Source: REEB95 sp963762425 (GTDB taxonomy: Bacteria; Pseudomonadota; Alphaproteobacteria; ATCC43930; CGMCC-115725). Taken from it: a stretch of 64,000 bases of DNA. Below, piece after piece: positions 17,408 to 25,096 of the stretch (positions within the stretch are counted from its first letter, which is position 1; each line of letters starts with the position of its first letter). Location of the stretch: positions 1 to 64,000 of the forward strand of contig CAVXKY010000010.1 of assembly GCA_963762425.1 (NCBI GenBank). The letters run 5' to 3'. Below the pieces are notes generated by a model. The model saw only the letters and a program-made list of their open reading frames with translations. It was not told the origin of the DNA and did not search any database. The position numbers were made by a program, and so were the translations under genes.

Positions 17408-18724
17408 ATGGCGATACAGGGCAAAACGAAAAGCGGCGCGCTGCCATCCGCCGGCGCGTTCCGCTCGCGCACCCGCTGGTTCGTGCTGTTTCTCATCAGC
17501 CTCATGTACCTCATCACCTACATGGACCGCGCCAACATCTCGGTGACGGCGTCGGCGATGGCGGCGGAATTCGGCCTGACCAAGATCGAGATGGGCCTGG
17601 CCTTCTCCGCCTTCGCCTGGGCCTATGCGGCGGGACAGATTCCCGGCGGCTGGCTTGCCGACCGCTTCGGGCCGAAGAAGGTCCTGCTGTCCATCGTCAC
17701 CTTCTGGTCGTTCATGACCGCGGCCACCCCCTTTGCCAGCGGCGCGTCCTCGCTGTTCGGCGTGCGGTTTTTGTTCGGGCTGGGCGAGGCCGGGGCTTTC
17801 CCCACCGCCTCGCGCGCCATGCAGCTGTGGTTCCCGCGCGGCGAGCGCGGCATCATCCAGGGCGTCACCCATTGCTTCAGCCGGCTGGCGGTGGCGGTGA
17901 CGCCGTTCATCGCCGTGGCGATCATGGTCGCGTTCGGCTGGCGCTGGGTGTTCTACCTGTTCGCGCTGCCCGGCTTGGTCTGGGCAATCGCCTTCGCCTG
18001 GCTCTATTACAACCGGCCGCAGGACAATCCGCGCGTCAACGCGGCGGAATTGGCGCATATCCGCGGCGGCGCGGAAGACGCCGCGATCCATTCGACGACC
18101 CGGCAAAGCGTGCCGTGGAAGCTGATCTTCTCCTCGCCCAACATGCTCTATATCGCGGCGGCCTATTTCTGCTTTTTCTACGGCGCCTATTTCTATCTCA
18201 CCTGGTTCCCCACATACCTCTTGGAATACCGCCATCTGTCGCTGAAGGAAGTGGGCTTGTGGGCGAGCGTGCCGCTGATCACCGCGATGATCGGCGACGT
18301 CACCGGCGGCTGGCTGACCGACACGCTCTACCGCCGCACCAAGCGGCTCAAATTCTCGCGGCGGATGGTGGCGGCGCCGGCCTATCTGGGCGCGGCCGCG
18401 TTCCTGGTGCCGGCGGCGCTGACCGGCGACGCGATGACCGCCATCTTCTGCCTGGCGGCGTCCAACTTCTTCCTCGAAATGGTGCTCGGGCCCGCCTGGG
18501 CCGTGCCGATGGACGTGGCCGGCGCGTCGAGCGGCACCGTGACCGGGGTCATGAACATGACCGGCGCGATCGGCGCCTCGCTCTCGCCCTTGGTGTTCGC
18601 GGCGCTGGTGCAGCACGGCTCCTGGATCGCGCCCTTCCTGGTGACCGCCGGCATCCTGACCATCGGCGCGCTGATCTGGATTTTCCTGATCGATCCGGAG
18701 CGGTCGGTGGTGGGCGCGAAATGA
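17408..18724 (+). CDS. MFS transporter, anion:cation symporter (ACS) type
   Basis: 438 residues with about 12 membrane helices. RTRWFVLFLISLMYLITYMD and DRANISVTA lie in helix 1 and the first loop, and GGWLADRFGPKK is the MFS motif A in loop 2-3. The layout matches sugar-acid transporters of the ACS family (glucarate, galactonate, tartrate). The next gene, a Gfo/Idh dehydrogenase, overlaps by four bases, which supports uptake and oxidation of a sugar or sugar acid. Exact substrate unknown. Confidence 0.9.
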   Translation: MAIQGKTKSGALPSAGAFRSRTRWFVLFLISLMYLITYMDRANISVTASAMAAEFGLTKIEMGLAFSAFAWAYAAGQIPGGWLADRFGPKKVLLSIVTFWSFMTAATPFASGASSLFGVRFLFGLGEAGAFPTASRAMQLWFPRGERGIIQGVTHCFSRLAVAVTPFIAVAIMVAFGWRWVFYLFALPGLVWAIAFAWLYYNRPQDNPRVNAAELAHIRGGAEDAAIHSTTRQSVPWKLIFSSPNMLYIAAAYFCFFYGAYFYLTWFPTYLLEYRHLSLKEVGLWASVPLITAMIGDVTGGWLTDTLYRRTKRLKFSRRMVAAPAYLGAAAFLVPAALTGDAMTAIFCLAASNFFLEMVLGPAWAVPMDVAGASSGTVTGVMNMTGAIGASLSPLVFAALVQHGSWIAPFLVTAGILTIGALIWIFLIDPERSVVGAK

Positions 18725-19821
18725 CGCGCGCCGCGCCCGGGGAAAACCGCCCGAAACCGTTTCGTCGCATCAATGTCGGCATCATCGGTACCGGCTGGTG
18801 CGGCGGCATCCGCGCCCATGCCTGCGCCGCCAATCCCCTGGTCGAAGGCCTCTACATCGCCGAAAACAAGCCCGCGCGTTTGGCCGAAATCGCGGCCCAA
18901 ACCCATCCGGTGAAGGCGACGGAAGAGTGGCGCGAGCTGCTCGACATCAAGGCGATCGACGCCGTCTACATATCGGCCACGCCGGAGACGGTTCATTATC
19001 CGATGGCGCGCGACTGCCTGCTCGCCGGCAAGCACGTCTTCCTCGAAAAGCCGATCGCGATGAATCTCGGCGAGGCGGACGAACTCATCGCGTTGGCGCG
19101 GCGCAACCAGCTCAAATTCACCATCGGCTATTCGCAGCGCTTCAATCCGAAACAGGCCTATATCAAGCAATGCGTCGCCGACGGCACGCTGGGCGAGCCG
19201 GTGAGCGCGATGGTGAGCCGGCATCTGAACCGCGGCCTCGGCGACAAGATCAACACCCGTACCCGGCTTTCGCCCGCGGCGATGGAAGCGACCCACGACA
19301 TCGATTGGGTGCTGTGGTGTTTGAGCCCGGCCAACCCGGTGCGGGTCTATTGCCAGTCGGTTTCCAAGGTCAACCGCGCGCGCAACAACACGCCCGATTG
19401 CTGCTGGATCACCGTCACCATGGACAGTGGCGTGATCTTCACCATCGGCGCCGGCTGGATTCTGCCGCCGGCCTATCCGAACTTCTCGACCACCCAGATC
19501 GAATTCATCGGCACCGAAGGCGCGCTGCTGATCGACGACAGCCACAAGGACGTGGCGCTGATGACCATGAAGAACGGCCTGGTCTATCCGCTCTCGACCA
19601 TGCCGGGCGAAAGCGTGGGCCATGTCTATGCCGGCCCGATGGAGCGCGAAACCGATCACTTCGCGGCGGCCGTGGCCTATGACCGGCCGGTGCTGGTTTC
19701 GCCCGAGGAGGCGCGCCAGGTGATGGAGGTCTATGTCGCGGCCGATCTCTCGGCCGAGCGCAACGAGCCCGTCTCCCTGCCGCTGCGCGAAGGCGACAAC
19801 CGGCTCGCCTCCGGAGACTGA
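18721..19821 (+). CDS. Gfo/Idh/MocA-family oxidoreductase
   Basis: 366 residues. Its Rossmann start INVGIIGTGWCGGIRAHACA is followed by VYISATPETVHYPMARDCL and the EKPIAMNLGEAD motif, whose EKP lysine is catalytic in the family. ATHDIDWVLW is typical of inositol dehydrogenase relatives. It oxidises a polyol or sugar with NAD(P)+. The ATGA overlap with the MFS stop makes a two-gene operon. Confidence 0.92.
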   Translation: MTRAAPGENRPKPFRRINVGIIGTGWCGGIRAHACAANPLVEGLYIAENKPARLAEIAAQTHPVKATEEWRELLDIKAIDAVYISATPETVHYPMARDCLLAGKHVFLEKPIAMNLGEADELIALARRNQLKFTIGYSQRFNPKQAYIKQCVADGTLGEPVSAMVSRHLNRGLGDKINTRTRLSPAAMEATHDIDWVLWCLSPANPVRVYCQSVSKVNRARNNTPDCCWITVTMDSGVIFTIGAGWILPPAYPNFSTTQIEFIGTEGALLIDDSHKDVALMTMKNGLVYPLSTMPGESVGHVYAGPMERETDHFAAAVAYDRPVLVSPEEARQVMEVYVAADLSAERNEPVSLPLREGDNRLASGD

Positions 19822-19952
19822 TCGCAAAAATCTCGCCGGTCCGTTAACCAACCAACCGGAACACCATCCTTAATCGCGGCGGCGATCGGAGAGTGTCGGC
19901 GGATTTGACGAACGCGTTCGCGTCCGCTCGCTTTCGCCAATGAATCAGCCAA

Positions 19953-19968
19953 TGGCACGCTCCTTGCT
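19953..19968 (+). promoter_or_regulatory. Sigma-54 (RpoN) promoter
   Basis: TGGCACGCTCCTTGCT matches the -24/-12 consensus TGGCAC-N5-TTGCW at every defined position. The GG and GC pairs have exactly ten bases between them. The predicted transcript would begin at about 19979 and run into the radical SAM gene at 20110. A perfect palindrome CGAACGCGTTCG (19909-19920) lies about 33 bases upstream of the -24 element and could bind an activator, though it is closer than most enhancers. Confidence 0.75.
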
Positions 19969-19979
19969 GTTTTGTCCGC

Positions 19980-20117
19980 ATGATCCGCGAAAATCTCGTT
20001 GTTGTCGTTCCGGCGTTGGACGCCGGATTTTTTTCCGGCGCGGCGCCGTCAAGCGCCGCGCGTCTTCACGATTTCCCCAACATGGTTACCGCCGCCCGCC
20101 GGAGGGCCCATGCGTAA
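19980..20117 (+). CDS. Putative 45-aa leader ORF with a Val run
   Basis: An ATG directly at the predicted sigma-54 start site opens MIRENLVVVVPALDAGFF and reads to a TAA at 20115-20117, inside the first codons of the radical SAM gene. Four consecutive valine codons (GTT GTT GTC GTT) precede an intrinsic-terminator-like hairpin. This resembles a transcription-attenuation leader peptide, but it has no Shine-Dalgarno and may be a chance open frame. Confidence 0.3.
   Translation: MIRENLVVVVPALDAGFFSGAAPSSAARLHDFPNMVTAARRRAHA
20010..20040 (+). terminator. Attenuator-like terminator with alternative hairpin
   Basis: CCGGCGT (20010-20016) pairs with ACGCCGG (20020-20026) across TGG, followed by ATTTTTTT: a Rho-independent terminator pattern. 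The same middle segment can instead pair with CCGGCG at 20035-20040, which traps the T run in the loop. Two mutually exclusive hairpins sharing one arm between a promoter and its gene is the layout of an attenuator. It could simply terminate the upstream MFS-dehydrogenase operon. Confidence 0.6.
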
Positions 20118-21924
20118 GCGGCTCATCCTGGTGGCGCGTTATTACAGCATCGAGCCGCTCGGCATTCTCTATCTCGCCGGCGCCGCCCGCGATCTCGGCT
20201 GGGATTGCAAGATCGTGCTGGTCCGCGAATTCGATTTCGAGCCGGTTTACGACGCAATCCGCTCCTGGCAACCCGACCTGGTCGGTTTCCAGATCTGGAC
20301 CGGCTATCACATTCCCGCCTTCGCGGCCTGCGACCGCGTGCGCGCAATGGGCGTGCCGGTCGTCATCGGCGGCCCGCACGCAACCTATTTCGACAAGGAC
20401 TGCGCGACCCACGCCGACTGGGTGGTCAAGGGCGGCGGCTTCGGGCTTTTCCGCAAGGTCCTGTTGGGGCTGCTGCCGGCGGGCATGAGCTTCGACATCA
20501 ACGGCCGGGAAGAGGCCTTTCCCCTGCCGGACCGCGACACCGTCTACGAGGCCTATCCCGAGCTGGGCGCCAGCCCGATCAAGAGCATCTTCGGCTCGGT
20601 GGGCTGCCCGTTCACCTGCACCTATTGCTACGCCCCGTCCTTCAACGAAATGCATGGCGGCTTCAAGCTCACGGTGCGGCCGGTCGCCGACATCGTGGCC
20701 GAGGCCAAGGCCATCATGAAGCGCTGGCCGCTCAAGATGGTCTATTTCCAGGACGACATCTTCGGCTACGACCGGCGCTGGCTCGAGGAATTCGCCCAAA
20801 AGTGGAAAGACGAAGTGGGCGTGCCGTTCCACTGCCAGATCCGGCTCGAACTGACGCGCAACGACATCGGCTCGAAGCGGCTCGACCTGTTCGCCCAGGC
20901 CGGTTGCAGCGGCATCACCCTGGCGATCGAATTGGGCAACGCCTTCCTGCGCGATTACGTGCTGTTCCGGCACATGCCCGACGAGTTGATCGTCGAGGGT
21001 TGCCGCAAGATCCTCGACCGGGGCATGACGCTTCGCACCGAACAGATTCTGGCCGTGCCCTTCAGCGACGTCTTCACCGATCTGGCGACGCTCGATCTCA
21101 ACAATCGGATCAATCCGACCATGGCCTGGACCTCGATCCTGGCGCCCTATGCGGGCACCAACATGGGAAAAATCGCGTCGAATTTCGGTTTCTACGGCGG
21201 CAACAACGACGATCTGAGCGAGACCTTCTTCGACCGCAGCATCCTGCGCCACGTCGAAGGCGGCCCGCTCGACATGGCGGCGATCGTGCAAGGAATGGGG
21301 GCGGGGGCGAAGGAGCATCCGTTGCTCGGGCTGAAGGCGGTCGCGGCGGGCGGGCAGCGCGCCGAAATCGTCGCGAGCGAAACCGGCGAAACGCTTGGCT
21401 CGATTTATTATCTCGACCGGGAATCGAACGAAAAATACTGCGAGCAGACCGTCCGGCTGCAGCGTCTCTTCAACTGGCTCTCGCGCGTGCCCGACGCCGC
21501 CGTTCTGGGCCGGAAGCTGACCGAGGTGCCCACATCCCAATGGTCCTGGGAGGAGATCGGCCGGCTGACCACGCTCCATCTCAAATCGAGGGCGCCGCTC
21601 GACCGCTGGGCGGAGGAACTGGCGTTGGAGATGGGACTGTCCTCGCCGGCGGAATTCCCGGCGGCCATCGCCGCCAATCCCTGGTATTTCTGCTTTTTGC
21701 CGGCGGGCGGCGAATTCGCCAAAGCCGTGCTCGAACAGGGCGTGTTCGATCCGGCCTCCGGCGCGGACCGGATTCTCGGCCGCTTGGGCACGATGACGCG
21801 CCGCCATTTGTTCGACGTCGATCTTTATAAAATCGTGGAAGGCAGTGAGGCCATCGCCGGCCGCCGTGCCCGCGCCTTGCCGGTGCCCAGCATCTCGGGA
21901 GCCGAGGCCGACACCGGAACCTGA
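20110..21924 (+). CDS. B12-binding-domain radical SAM protein
   Basis: 604 residues. The N-terminal cobalamin-binding-like Rossmann domain (about 1-125; PLGILYLAGAARDLGW, DLVGFQIWTG, PVVIGGPHAT) is followed by a radical SAM core. Its 4Fe-4S cluster is held by C166, C170 and C173 (GCPFTCTYCYAP). A C-terminal region of about 200 residues has no motif I recognise. The family includes methyltransferases and ring-rearranging enzymes for lipids, hopanoids, bacteriochlorophyll and natural products; the classical B12 DxHxxG motif is not obvious. GGAGGG precedes the start. It is not in an operon with a biosynthetic partner, so the substrate is unknown. Confidence 0.88.
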   Translation: MRKRLILVARYYSIEPLGILYLAGAARDLGWDCKIVLVREFDFEPVYDAIRSWQPDLVGFQIWTGYHIPAFAACDRVRAMGVPVVIGGPHATYFDKDCATHADWVVKGGGFGLFRKVLLGLLPAGMSFDINGREEAFPLPDRDTVYEAYPELGASPIKSIFGSVGCPFTCTYCYAPSFNEMHGGFKLTVRPVADIVAEAKAIMKRWPLKMVYFQDDIFGYDRRWLEEFAQKWKDEVGVPFHCQIRLELTRNDIGSKRLDLFAQAGCSGITLAIELGNAFLRDYVLFRHMPDELIVEGCRKILDRGMTLRTEQILAVPFSDVFTDLATLDLNNRINPTMAWTSILAPYAGTNMGKIASNFGFYGGNNDDLSETFFDRSILRHVEGGPLDMAAIVQGMGAGAKEHPLLGLKAVAAGGQRAEIVASETGETLGSIYYLDRESNEKYCEQTVRLQRLFNWLSRVPDAAVLGRKLTEVPTSQWSWEEIGRLTTLHLKSRAPLDRWAEELALEMGLSSPAEFPAAIAANPWYFCFLPAGGEFAKAVLEQGVFDPASGADRILGRLGTMTRRHLFDVDLYKIVEGSEAIAGRRARALPVPSISGAEADTGT

Positions 21925-21930
21925 CGGACG

Positions 21931-21952
21931 CGTAGCTCGTTAAGAGCGAAGC
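21931..21952 (+). repeat. 22-base dispersed repeat, copy 2
   Basis: CGTAGCTCGTT then AAGAGCGAAGC, seven bases after the radical SAM stop. It is one of three copies (16113-16134 inverted; 22174-22195). GCTC and GAGC can form a four-base stem. Confidence 0.6.
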
Positions 21953-21960
21953 AGAAAAAC

Positions 21961-22037
<77 letters not shown>

Positions 22038-22173
22038 ACCAACGGCGGGAGGATAGGCGGCAAGCCCGGCCCCGCGCAAGCTAGTGGGCAGACTCCCACC
22101 GGCGGCGCTAAGGCCCGGCTTCGCGTCTGCGAGCGAGCCCTGTTGCCCCATTCCCCGATTGCGGCGAGAATAC

Positions 22174-22195
22174 GCGTAGCTCCATAAGAGCGAAG
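22174..22195 (+). repeat. 22-base dispersed repeat, copy 3
   Basis: CGTAGCTCCAT then AAGAGCGAAGC, differing from copy 2 at three central bases. It lies in the 218-base stretch between tRNA-Arg and the ABC binding-protein gene, which otherwise holds no gene I can see. Confidence 0.6.
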
Positions 22196-22255
22196 CCGAA
22201 TACCGAATAAACAACGGGCCGTTCGAGCCCGGCCAAAAGGTCAAAGGGGGGACAC

Positions 22256-23455
22256 ATGCGCGTCATCAATCGGAGTCTGCCGGCCGTCCTGGCGGCGGCC
22301 GCGTTTCTCGCGATGTTTTCGGCGGCGGCGGCCTTCGCCGACCCCGTCAAAATCGGCATCCTGCTGCCCTATTCCGGGCCGTTCGCGCGGCTCGGCGACA
22401 CCATGCAGAAGGCGATCGATCTCTATGTCAAACAGCATGGCGACAGCGTCGCCGGCAATCCGATCGTGCTCATCAAGCGCGACACCACCGGCCCCAACCC
22501 CGACACCGCCAAGCGCCTGGCGCAGGAACTCATCACCCGCGACCAGGTGCAAATCCTCACCGGCCTGGTCTTCACCCCGAACGCGCTGGCGATCGCGCCC
22601 GACATCACCGAGGCCAAGGTGCCGACCGTGATCATGAACGCGGCCACCGCGGTCATCACCACCAAGTCGCCTTATTTCACCCGCACCTCGCTCACCCTGC
22701 CGCAAACCACCGAGGTGTTCGCCAAATGGGCCGCGACCAAGGGGGGCCTGAAGCACGTCTACACCGCGGTCAGCGATTACGGCCCGGGCATCGACGCCGA
22801 AACCTCCTTCAAGCTCGCCTTCGCGGCTTCCGGCGGCACCATCGTCGACAGCGTCCGCTTCCCGCTGATGAATCCCGATTTCGCGCCTTTCCTCCAGCGC
22901 GTGCTCGACAAGCACCCGCAGGCGCTCTACGCCTTCATCCCCGGCGGCAGCCAGCCGGTCGCCTTGGTCAAGACCTTCCACGATCTGGGCTTGGACAAGG
23001 CGCATATCCGGCTCCTGCCCAGCGAGGAGGCGGCCGACGAGGCGGACGAGCAGAACCTGCCGGTTTTCGCCGCCGGCATGATCACCGCCATGCACTACAC
23101 CGCGCAGCATAAATCCCAGGTCAACCGGGATTTCGTCAACGCTTGGCACGATGCCTACGGCGCCGACAACGATCCCGATTTCTTCGCGGTCGGCGCCTAT
23201 GACGGCATGGCGCTGATCTACGACGTGGTCAAGACGCTGAACGGCAAGATCGGCGGCGACGCCGCGATGGCCGCGATCAAGGGCTGGAAGCATGAAAGCC
23301 CGCGCGGGCCGATTTTGATCGATCCCGTAACCCGCGACATCGTGCAGAACGTCTATATCTGCCGGGTCGAGAAGGCGGGCGGCGGCCGGCTCGTCAATGT
23401 CGAGATCGAAACCTATCCGATGGTCAAGGACCCCTGGAAGGAACGGAATAAGTAG
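22256..23455 (+). CDS. ABC transporter substrate-binding protein, branched-chain amino acid/amide type
   Basis: 399 residues with a signal peptide (cleavage after AAAAFA) and a type-1 periplasmic binding fold: VKIGILLPYSGPFARLGDTM at the mature N-terminus and IVLIKRDTTGPNPDTAKRLAQ. Members feed LivHMGF-like transporters with amino acids, aromatic acids or urea. None of the membrane or ATPase partners lies in the window, so this is an orphan receptor gene. AAAGGGGGG precedes the start. A perfect inverted repeat follows the stop. Confidence 0.92.
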   Translation: MRVINRSLPAVLAAAAFLAMFSAAAAFADPVKIGILLPYSGPFARLGDTMQKAIDLYVKQHGDSVAGNPIVLIKRDTTGPNPDTAKRLAQELITRDQVQILTGLVFTPNALAIAPDITEAKVPTVIMNAATAVITTKSPYFTRTSLTLPQTTEVFAKWAATKGGLKHVYTAVSDYGPGIDAETSFKLAFAASGGTIVDSVRFPLMNPDFAPFLQRVLDKHPQALYAFIPGGSQPVALVKTFHDLGLDKAHIRLLPSEEAADEADEQNLPVFAAGMITAMHYTAQHKSQVNRDFVNAWHDAYGADNDPDFFAVGAYDGMALIYDVVKTLNGKIGGDAAMAAIKGWKHESPRGPILIDPVTRDIVQNVYICRVEKAGGGRLVNVEIETYPMVKDPWKERNK

Positions 23456-23464
23456 TTTCTCTTC

Positions 23465-23530
23465 GCTTCGCACGACGCCGATGCGCTGGATTCGCGCATC
23501 GGCTGTGCAACGCGCGGCGTCGTGCGAAGC
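23465..23530. terminator. Nested inverted repeat between convergent genes
   Basis: Outer arms GCTTCGCACGACGCCG (23465-23480) and CGGCGTCGTGCGAAGC (23515-23530) are a perfect 16 bp pair. Inside, CGATGCGC and GCGCATCG form a second 8 bp hairpin. The element lies between the convergent binding-protein and YXWGXW genes and may stop transcription from both sides, though it lacks a T tract. It could also be a mobile palindromic repeat. Confidence 0.7.
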
Positions 23531-23537
23531 TAACTAA

Positions 23538-24398
23538 TTAATGATGCTCGGGCGGTCCGCCTGGCGGCGGGTTCCCACCCGACGGATGCGGCGCGGGCGC
23601 GGGATGCGGCGCGGGCGCGGCGGCCGGATGCGGCGCGGCGGCGGGATGCGGCGCCGGCGGCCGGGCGGCGCTGGTAATGCCGCGGCCGGTGAAGGTCGCC
23701 GGACGCTGCGTCGCCGCCACTGGCGGCCTGCCGTGATTGACCGCGGCGGGCGCGGTTTTGATGGTGGCGGCCCGGGTTTCGTGCTGCACCTGGAGCGTAT
23801 GCGGCGGCTGGTGCGGCTCGCTCGCGGCCCGGGTTTCGTCGGGGCCCGGCCGCGCATTGACGCCGCCATGTGCGGCGCCGGTGAAGCTCACGCGCGGGCC
23901 GCGGATGCTGGGCACTTCCCTGCCGTAGACATGGGCGACATGCACCCGGCCGAAATTATGGACTTCGCTGTTGTAGAAGAAGAATCCGCCCTCCCAATAG
24001 CCGCCGTCATAGCCCGAACCGTAATAGCCGAAGCCGTAATCGACGCCGCCGTAAAATCCGACCGTCGGCCCCCAATATCCCGGCGTCCAGACATAGCTGA
24101 CGCCGTCGGCGGCCAAGGCCCAATAGCCCGGCGTCCACAACAGGCCCGGCGCGGGCGGCAGCACCCAGGTGCCCGGGACCCAGTAATAGCCGCTCGGCGC
24201 CCAGGCCCAATAGCCCGGTATGAAGATGTAGCCGTCATCCGGCAGCGGCGGCTCGGCATAGACCGGCAAGGGCGGCGGCGCGACCGAAACCGTCAATCCC
24301 ACGGTCATCTGCGCGCGCGCAGGCGCGCAAGGCAACGCCAGCGCCAGGCACAGCAGCAGGAACGGCAGCAAACGGCGGAGCGCGCGCGAAACTTCCAT
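23538..24398 (-). CDS. YXWGXW-repeat exported protein with Pro/His-rich tail
   Basis: 286 residues from MEVSRALRRLLPFLLL, with a signal peptide to about residue 29. A region of repeated aromatic units follows (GYWAWAPSGYYWVPGTWV, GLLWTPGYWAL, YVWTPGYWGP), then a Tyr/Gly-rich stretch (DYGFGYYGSGYDGGYWEGG). The tail from about residue 175 is low-complexity Pro/Ala/His ending PPGGPPEHH. The YXWGXW/BcpO-like family is periplasmic or cell-surface with unknown role; His/Pro tails often bind metal. GAGGAT precedes the chosen ATG. Confidence 0.85.
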   Translation of the reverse strand: MEVSRALRRLLPFLLLCLALALPCAPARAQMTVGLTVSVAPPPLPVYAEPPLPDDGYIFIPGYWAWAPSGYYWVPGTWVLPPAPGLLWTPGYWALAADGVSYVWTPGYWGPTVGFYGGVDYGFGYYGSGYDGGYWEGGFFFYNSEVHNFGRVHVAHVYGREVPSIRGPRVSFTGAAHGGVNARPGPDETRAASEPHQPPHTLQVQHETRAATIKTAPAAVNHGRPPVAATQRPATFTGRGITSAARPPAPHPAAAPHPAAAPAPHPAPAPHPSGGNPPPGGPPEHH

Positions 24399-24490
24399 GT
24401 CGGTATCCTCCCTCGGGCTTTGGTTTCTATTTAGCACGGGACGGGACCTTGCCGCCATGACGGCTTGGTTGCGGAAAATACTCTGGCCGG

Positions 24491-24548
24491 GCCCGGGGGA
24501 ATCTCAAGGATTCCGGGCCGAAACGATGGGCGGATCGACATCCGCGCC
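24491..24548 (-). repeat. 58-bp dispersed repeat, copy 1
   Basis: 58 bases identical to 29758-29815 except for two positions. Both copies lie at the 3' side of a leftward gene. The element starts with an inverted pair (GGCCCGG... and ...CCGGGCC around AATCTCAAGGATT), followed by a conserved tail with GATGGGCGGATCGACATCCG, which contains the smaller GGAT/ATCC pair. Probably an extragenic repeat or mRNA-end structure. Confidence 0.75.
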
Positions 24549-24583
24549 GCCCGATCGCCGCGGGGACCGATTCACGCGCCGGC

Positions 24584-24961
24584 TTATTGCCAGTGTCCCT
24601 CGACCCAGACATAGCCGTTGCCGGTCTGCCGCCATTGCCCCGGCGTCCAGACCGCGGCGAGATTGGGCCGTTGCTCGTAATGACCGCCGAGCCAGATCCA
24701 CTTGGTTCCGGTCCAGCCCCAATGGCCGGGCTGCCAATAGACCGTCGGGCCCGGCGCGGGCGGGACGAATTCGGCCATCGGCGGCGGCGGCGCGTTCGGC
24801 GCGACATAGATGGTGTGCTCGTCCGGGGCTTGCGGCGGAATGGCGATGTCGCCCGGGTTGCCCTGGTAGCCCTGCTGTTGCGGCGGGTAGCCGTTGCCGC
24901 AGCCGGCGGCCAGCAGCGCCAAGGCGGAAACGGCCAAAACCGGCAAATATCGGTTGTGCAT
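24584..24961 (-). CDS. YXWGXW-repeat lipoprotein
   Basis: 125 residues from MHNRYLPVLAVSALALLAAGC, a lipoprotein signal with lipobox LAAGC. Repeat units VYWQPGHWGWTGTKWIWLGG, VWTPGQWRQTGNGYVWVEGH and a Pro-rich linker follow. GGAGGC lies six bases before this ATG, deciding it over upstream in-frame ATGs. A perfect FNR box and a TGTC-N8-GACA palindrome lie 62-94 bases upstream in the orientation that would serve this gene, suggesting oxygen- or stress-responsive expression. Same family as the neighbour at 23.5 kb. Confidence 0.85.
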   Translation of the reverse strand: MHNRYLPVLAVSALALLAAGCGNGYPPQQQGYQGNPGDIAIPPQAPDEHTIYVAPNAPPPPMAEFVPPAPGPTVYWQPGHWGWTGTKWIWLGGHYEQRPNLAAVWTPGQWRQTGNGYVWVEGHWQ

Positions 24962-25022
24962 GAAAGCCTCCATCGGATGAAGGACGCATGATGAATGACG
25001 ACTGGAAATGCCGCTTCGCGCA

Positions 25023-25036
25023 TTGATCTGAATCAA
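25023..25036 (-). promoter_or_regulatory. FNR/FixK-type box upstream of the YXWGXW lipoprotein
   Basis: TTGATCTGAATCAA is a perfect TTGAT-N4-ATCAA match. It is centred about 69 bases before the start codon at 24961. The gene on its other side ends towards it, so it can only serve the leftward lipoprotein gene. Confidence 0.7.
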
Positions 25037-25039
25037 TCA

Positions 25040-25055
25040 TGTCGGATACCGGACA
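25040..25055 (-). promoter_or_regulatory. TGTC-N8-GACA palindrome, copy 1
   Basis: On the minus strand TGTCCGGTATCCGACA, three bases from the FNR box. The same pair of elements in the same order and spacing recurs at 27826-27858, and a third palindrome occurs at 28817. Likely a binding site for a second regulator. Confidence 0.5.
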
Positions 25056-25096
25056 TTGCCTTCGGCCCGGCCGTCGGGCCTGTCCCCGCCGGAGCG

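Noticed and set aside
23541..24434. 297-residue plus-strand frame rich in Arg/Gly
   Set aside because: It is the reverse of the YXWGXW gene's low-complexity tail.
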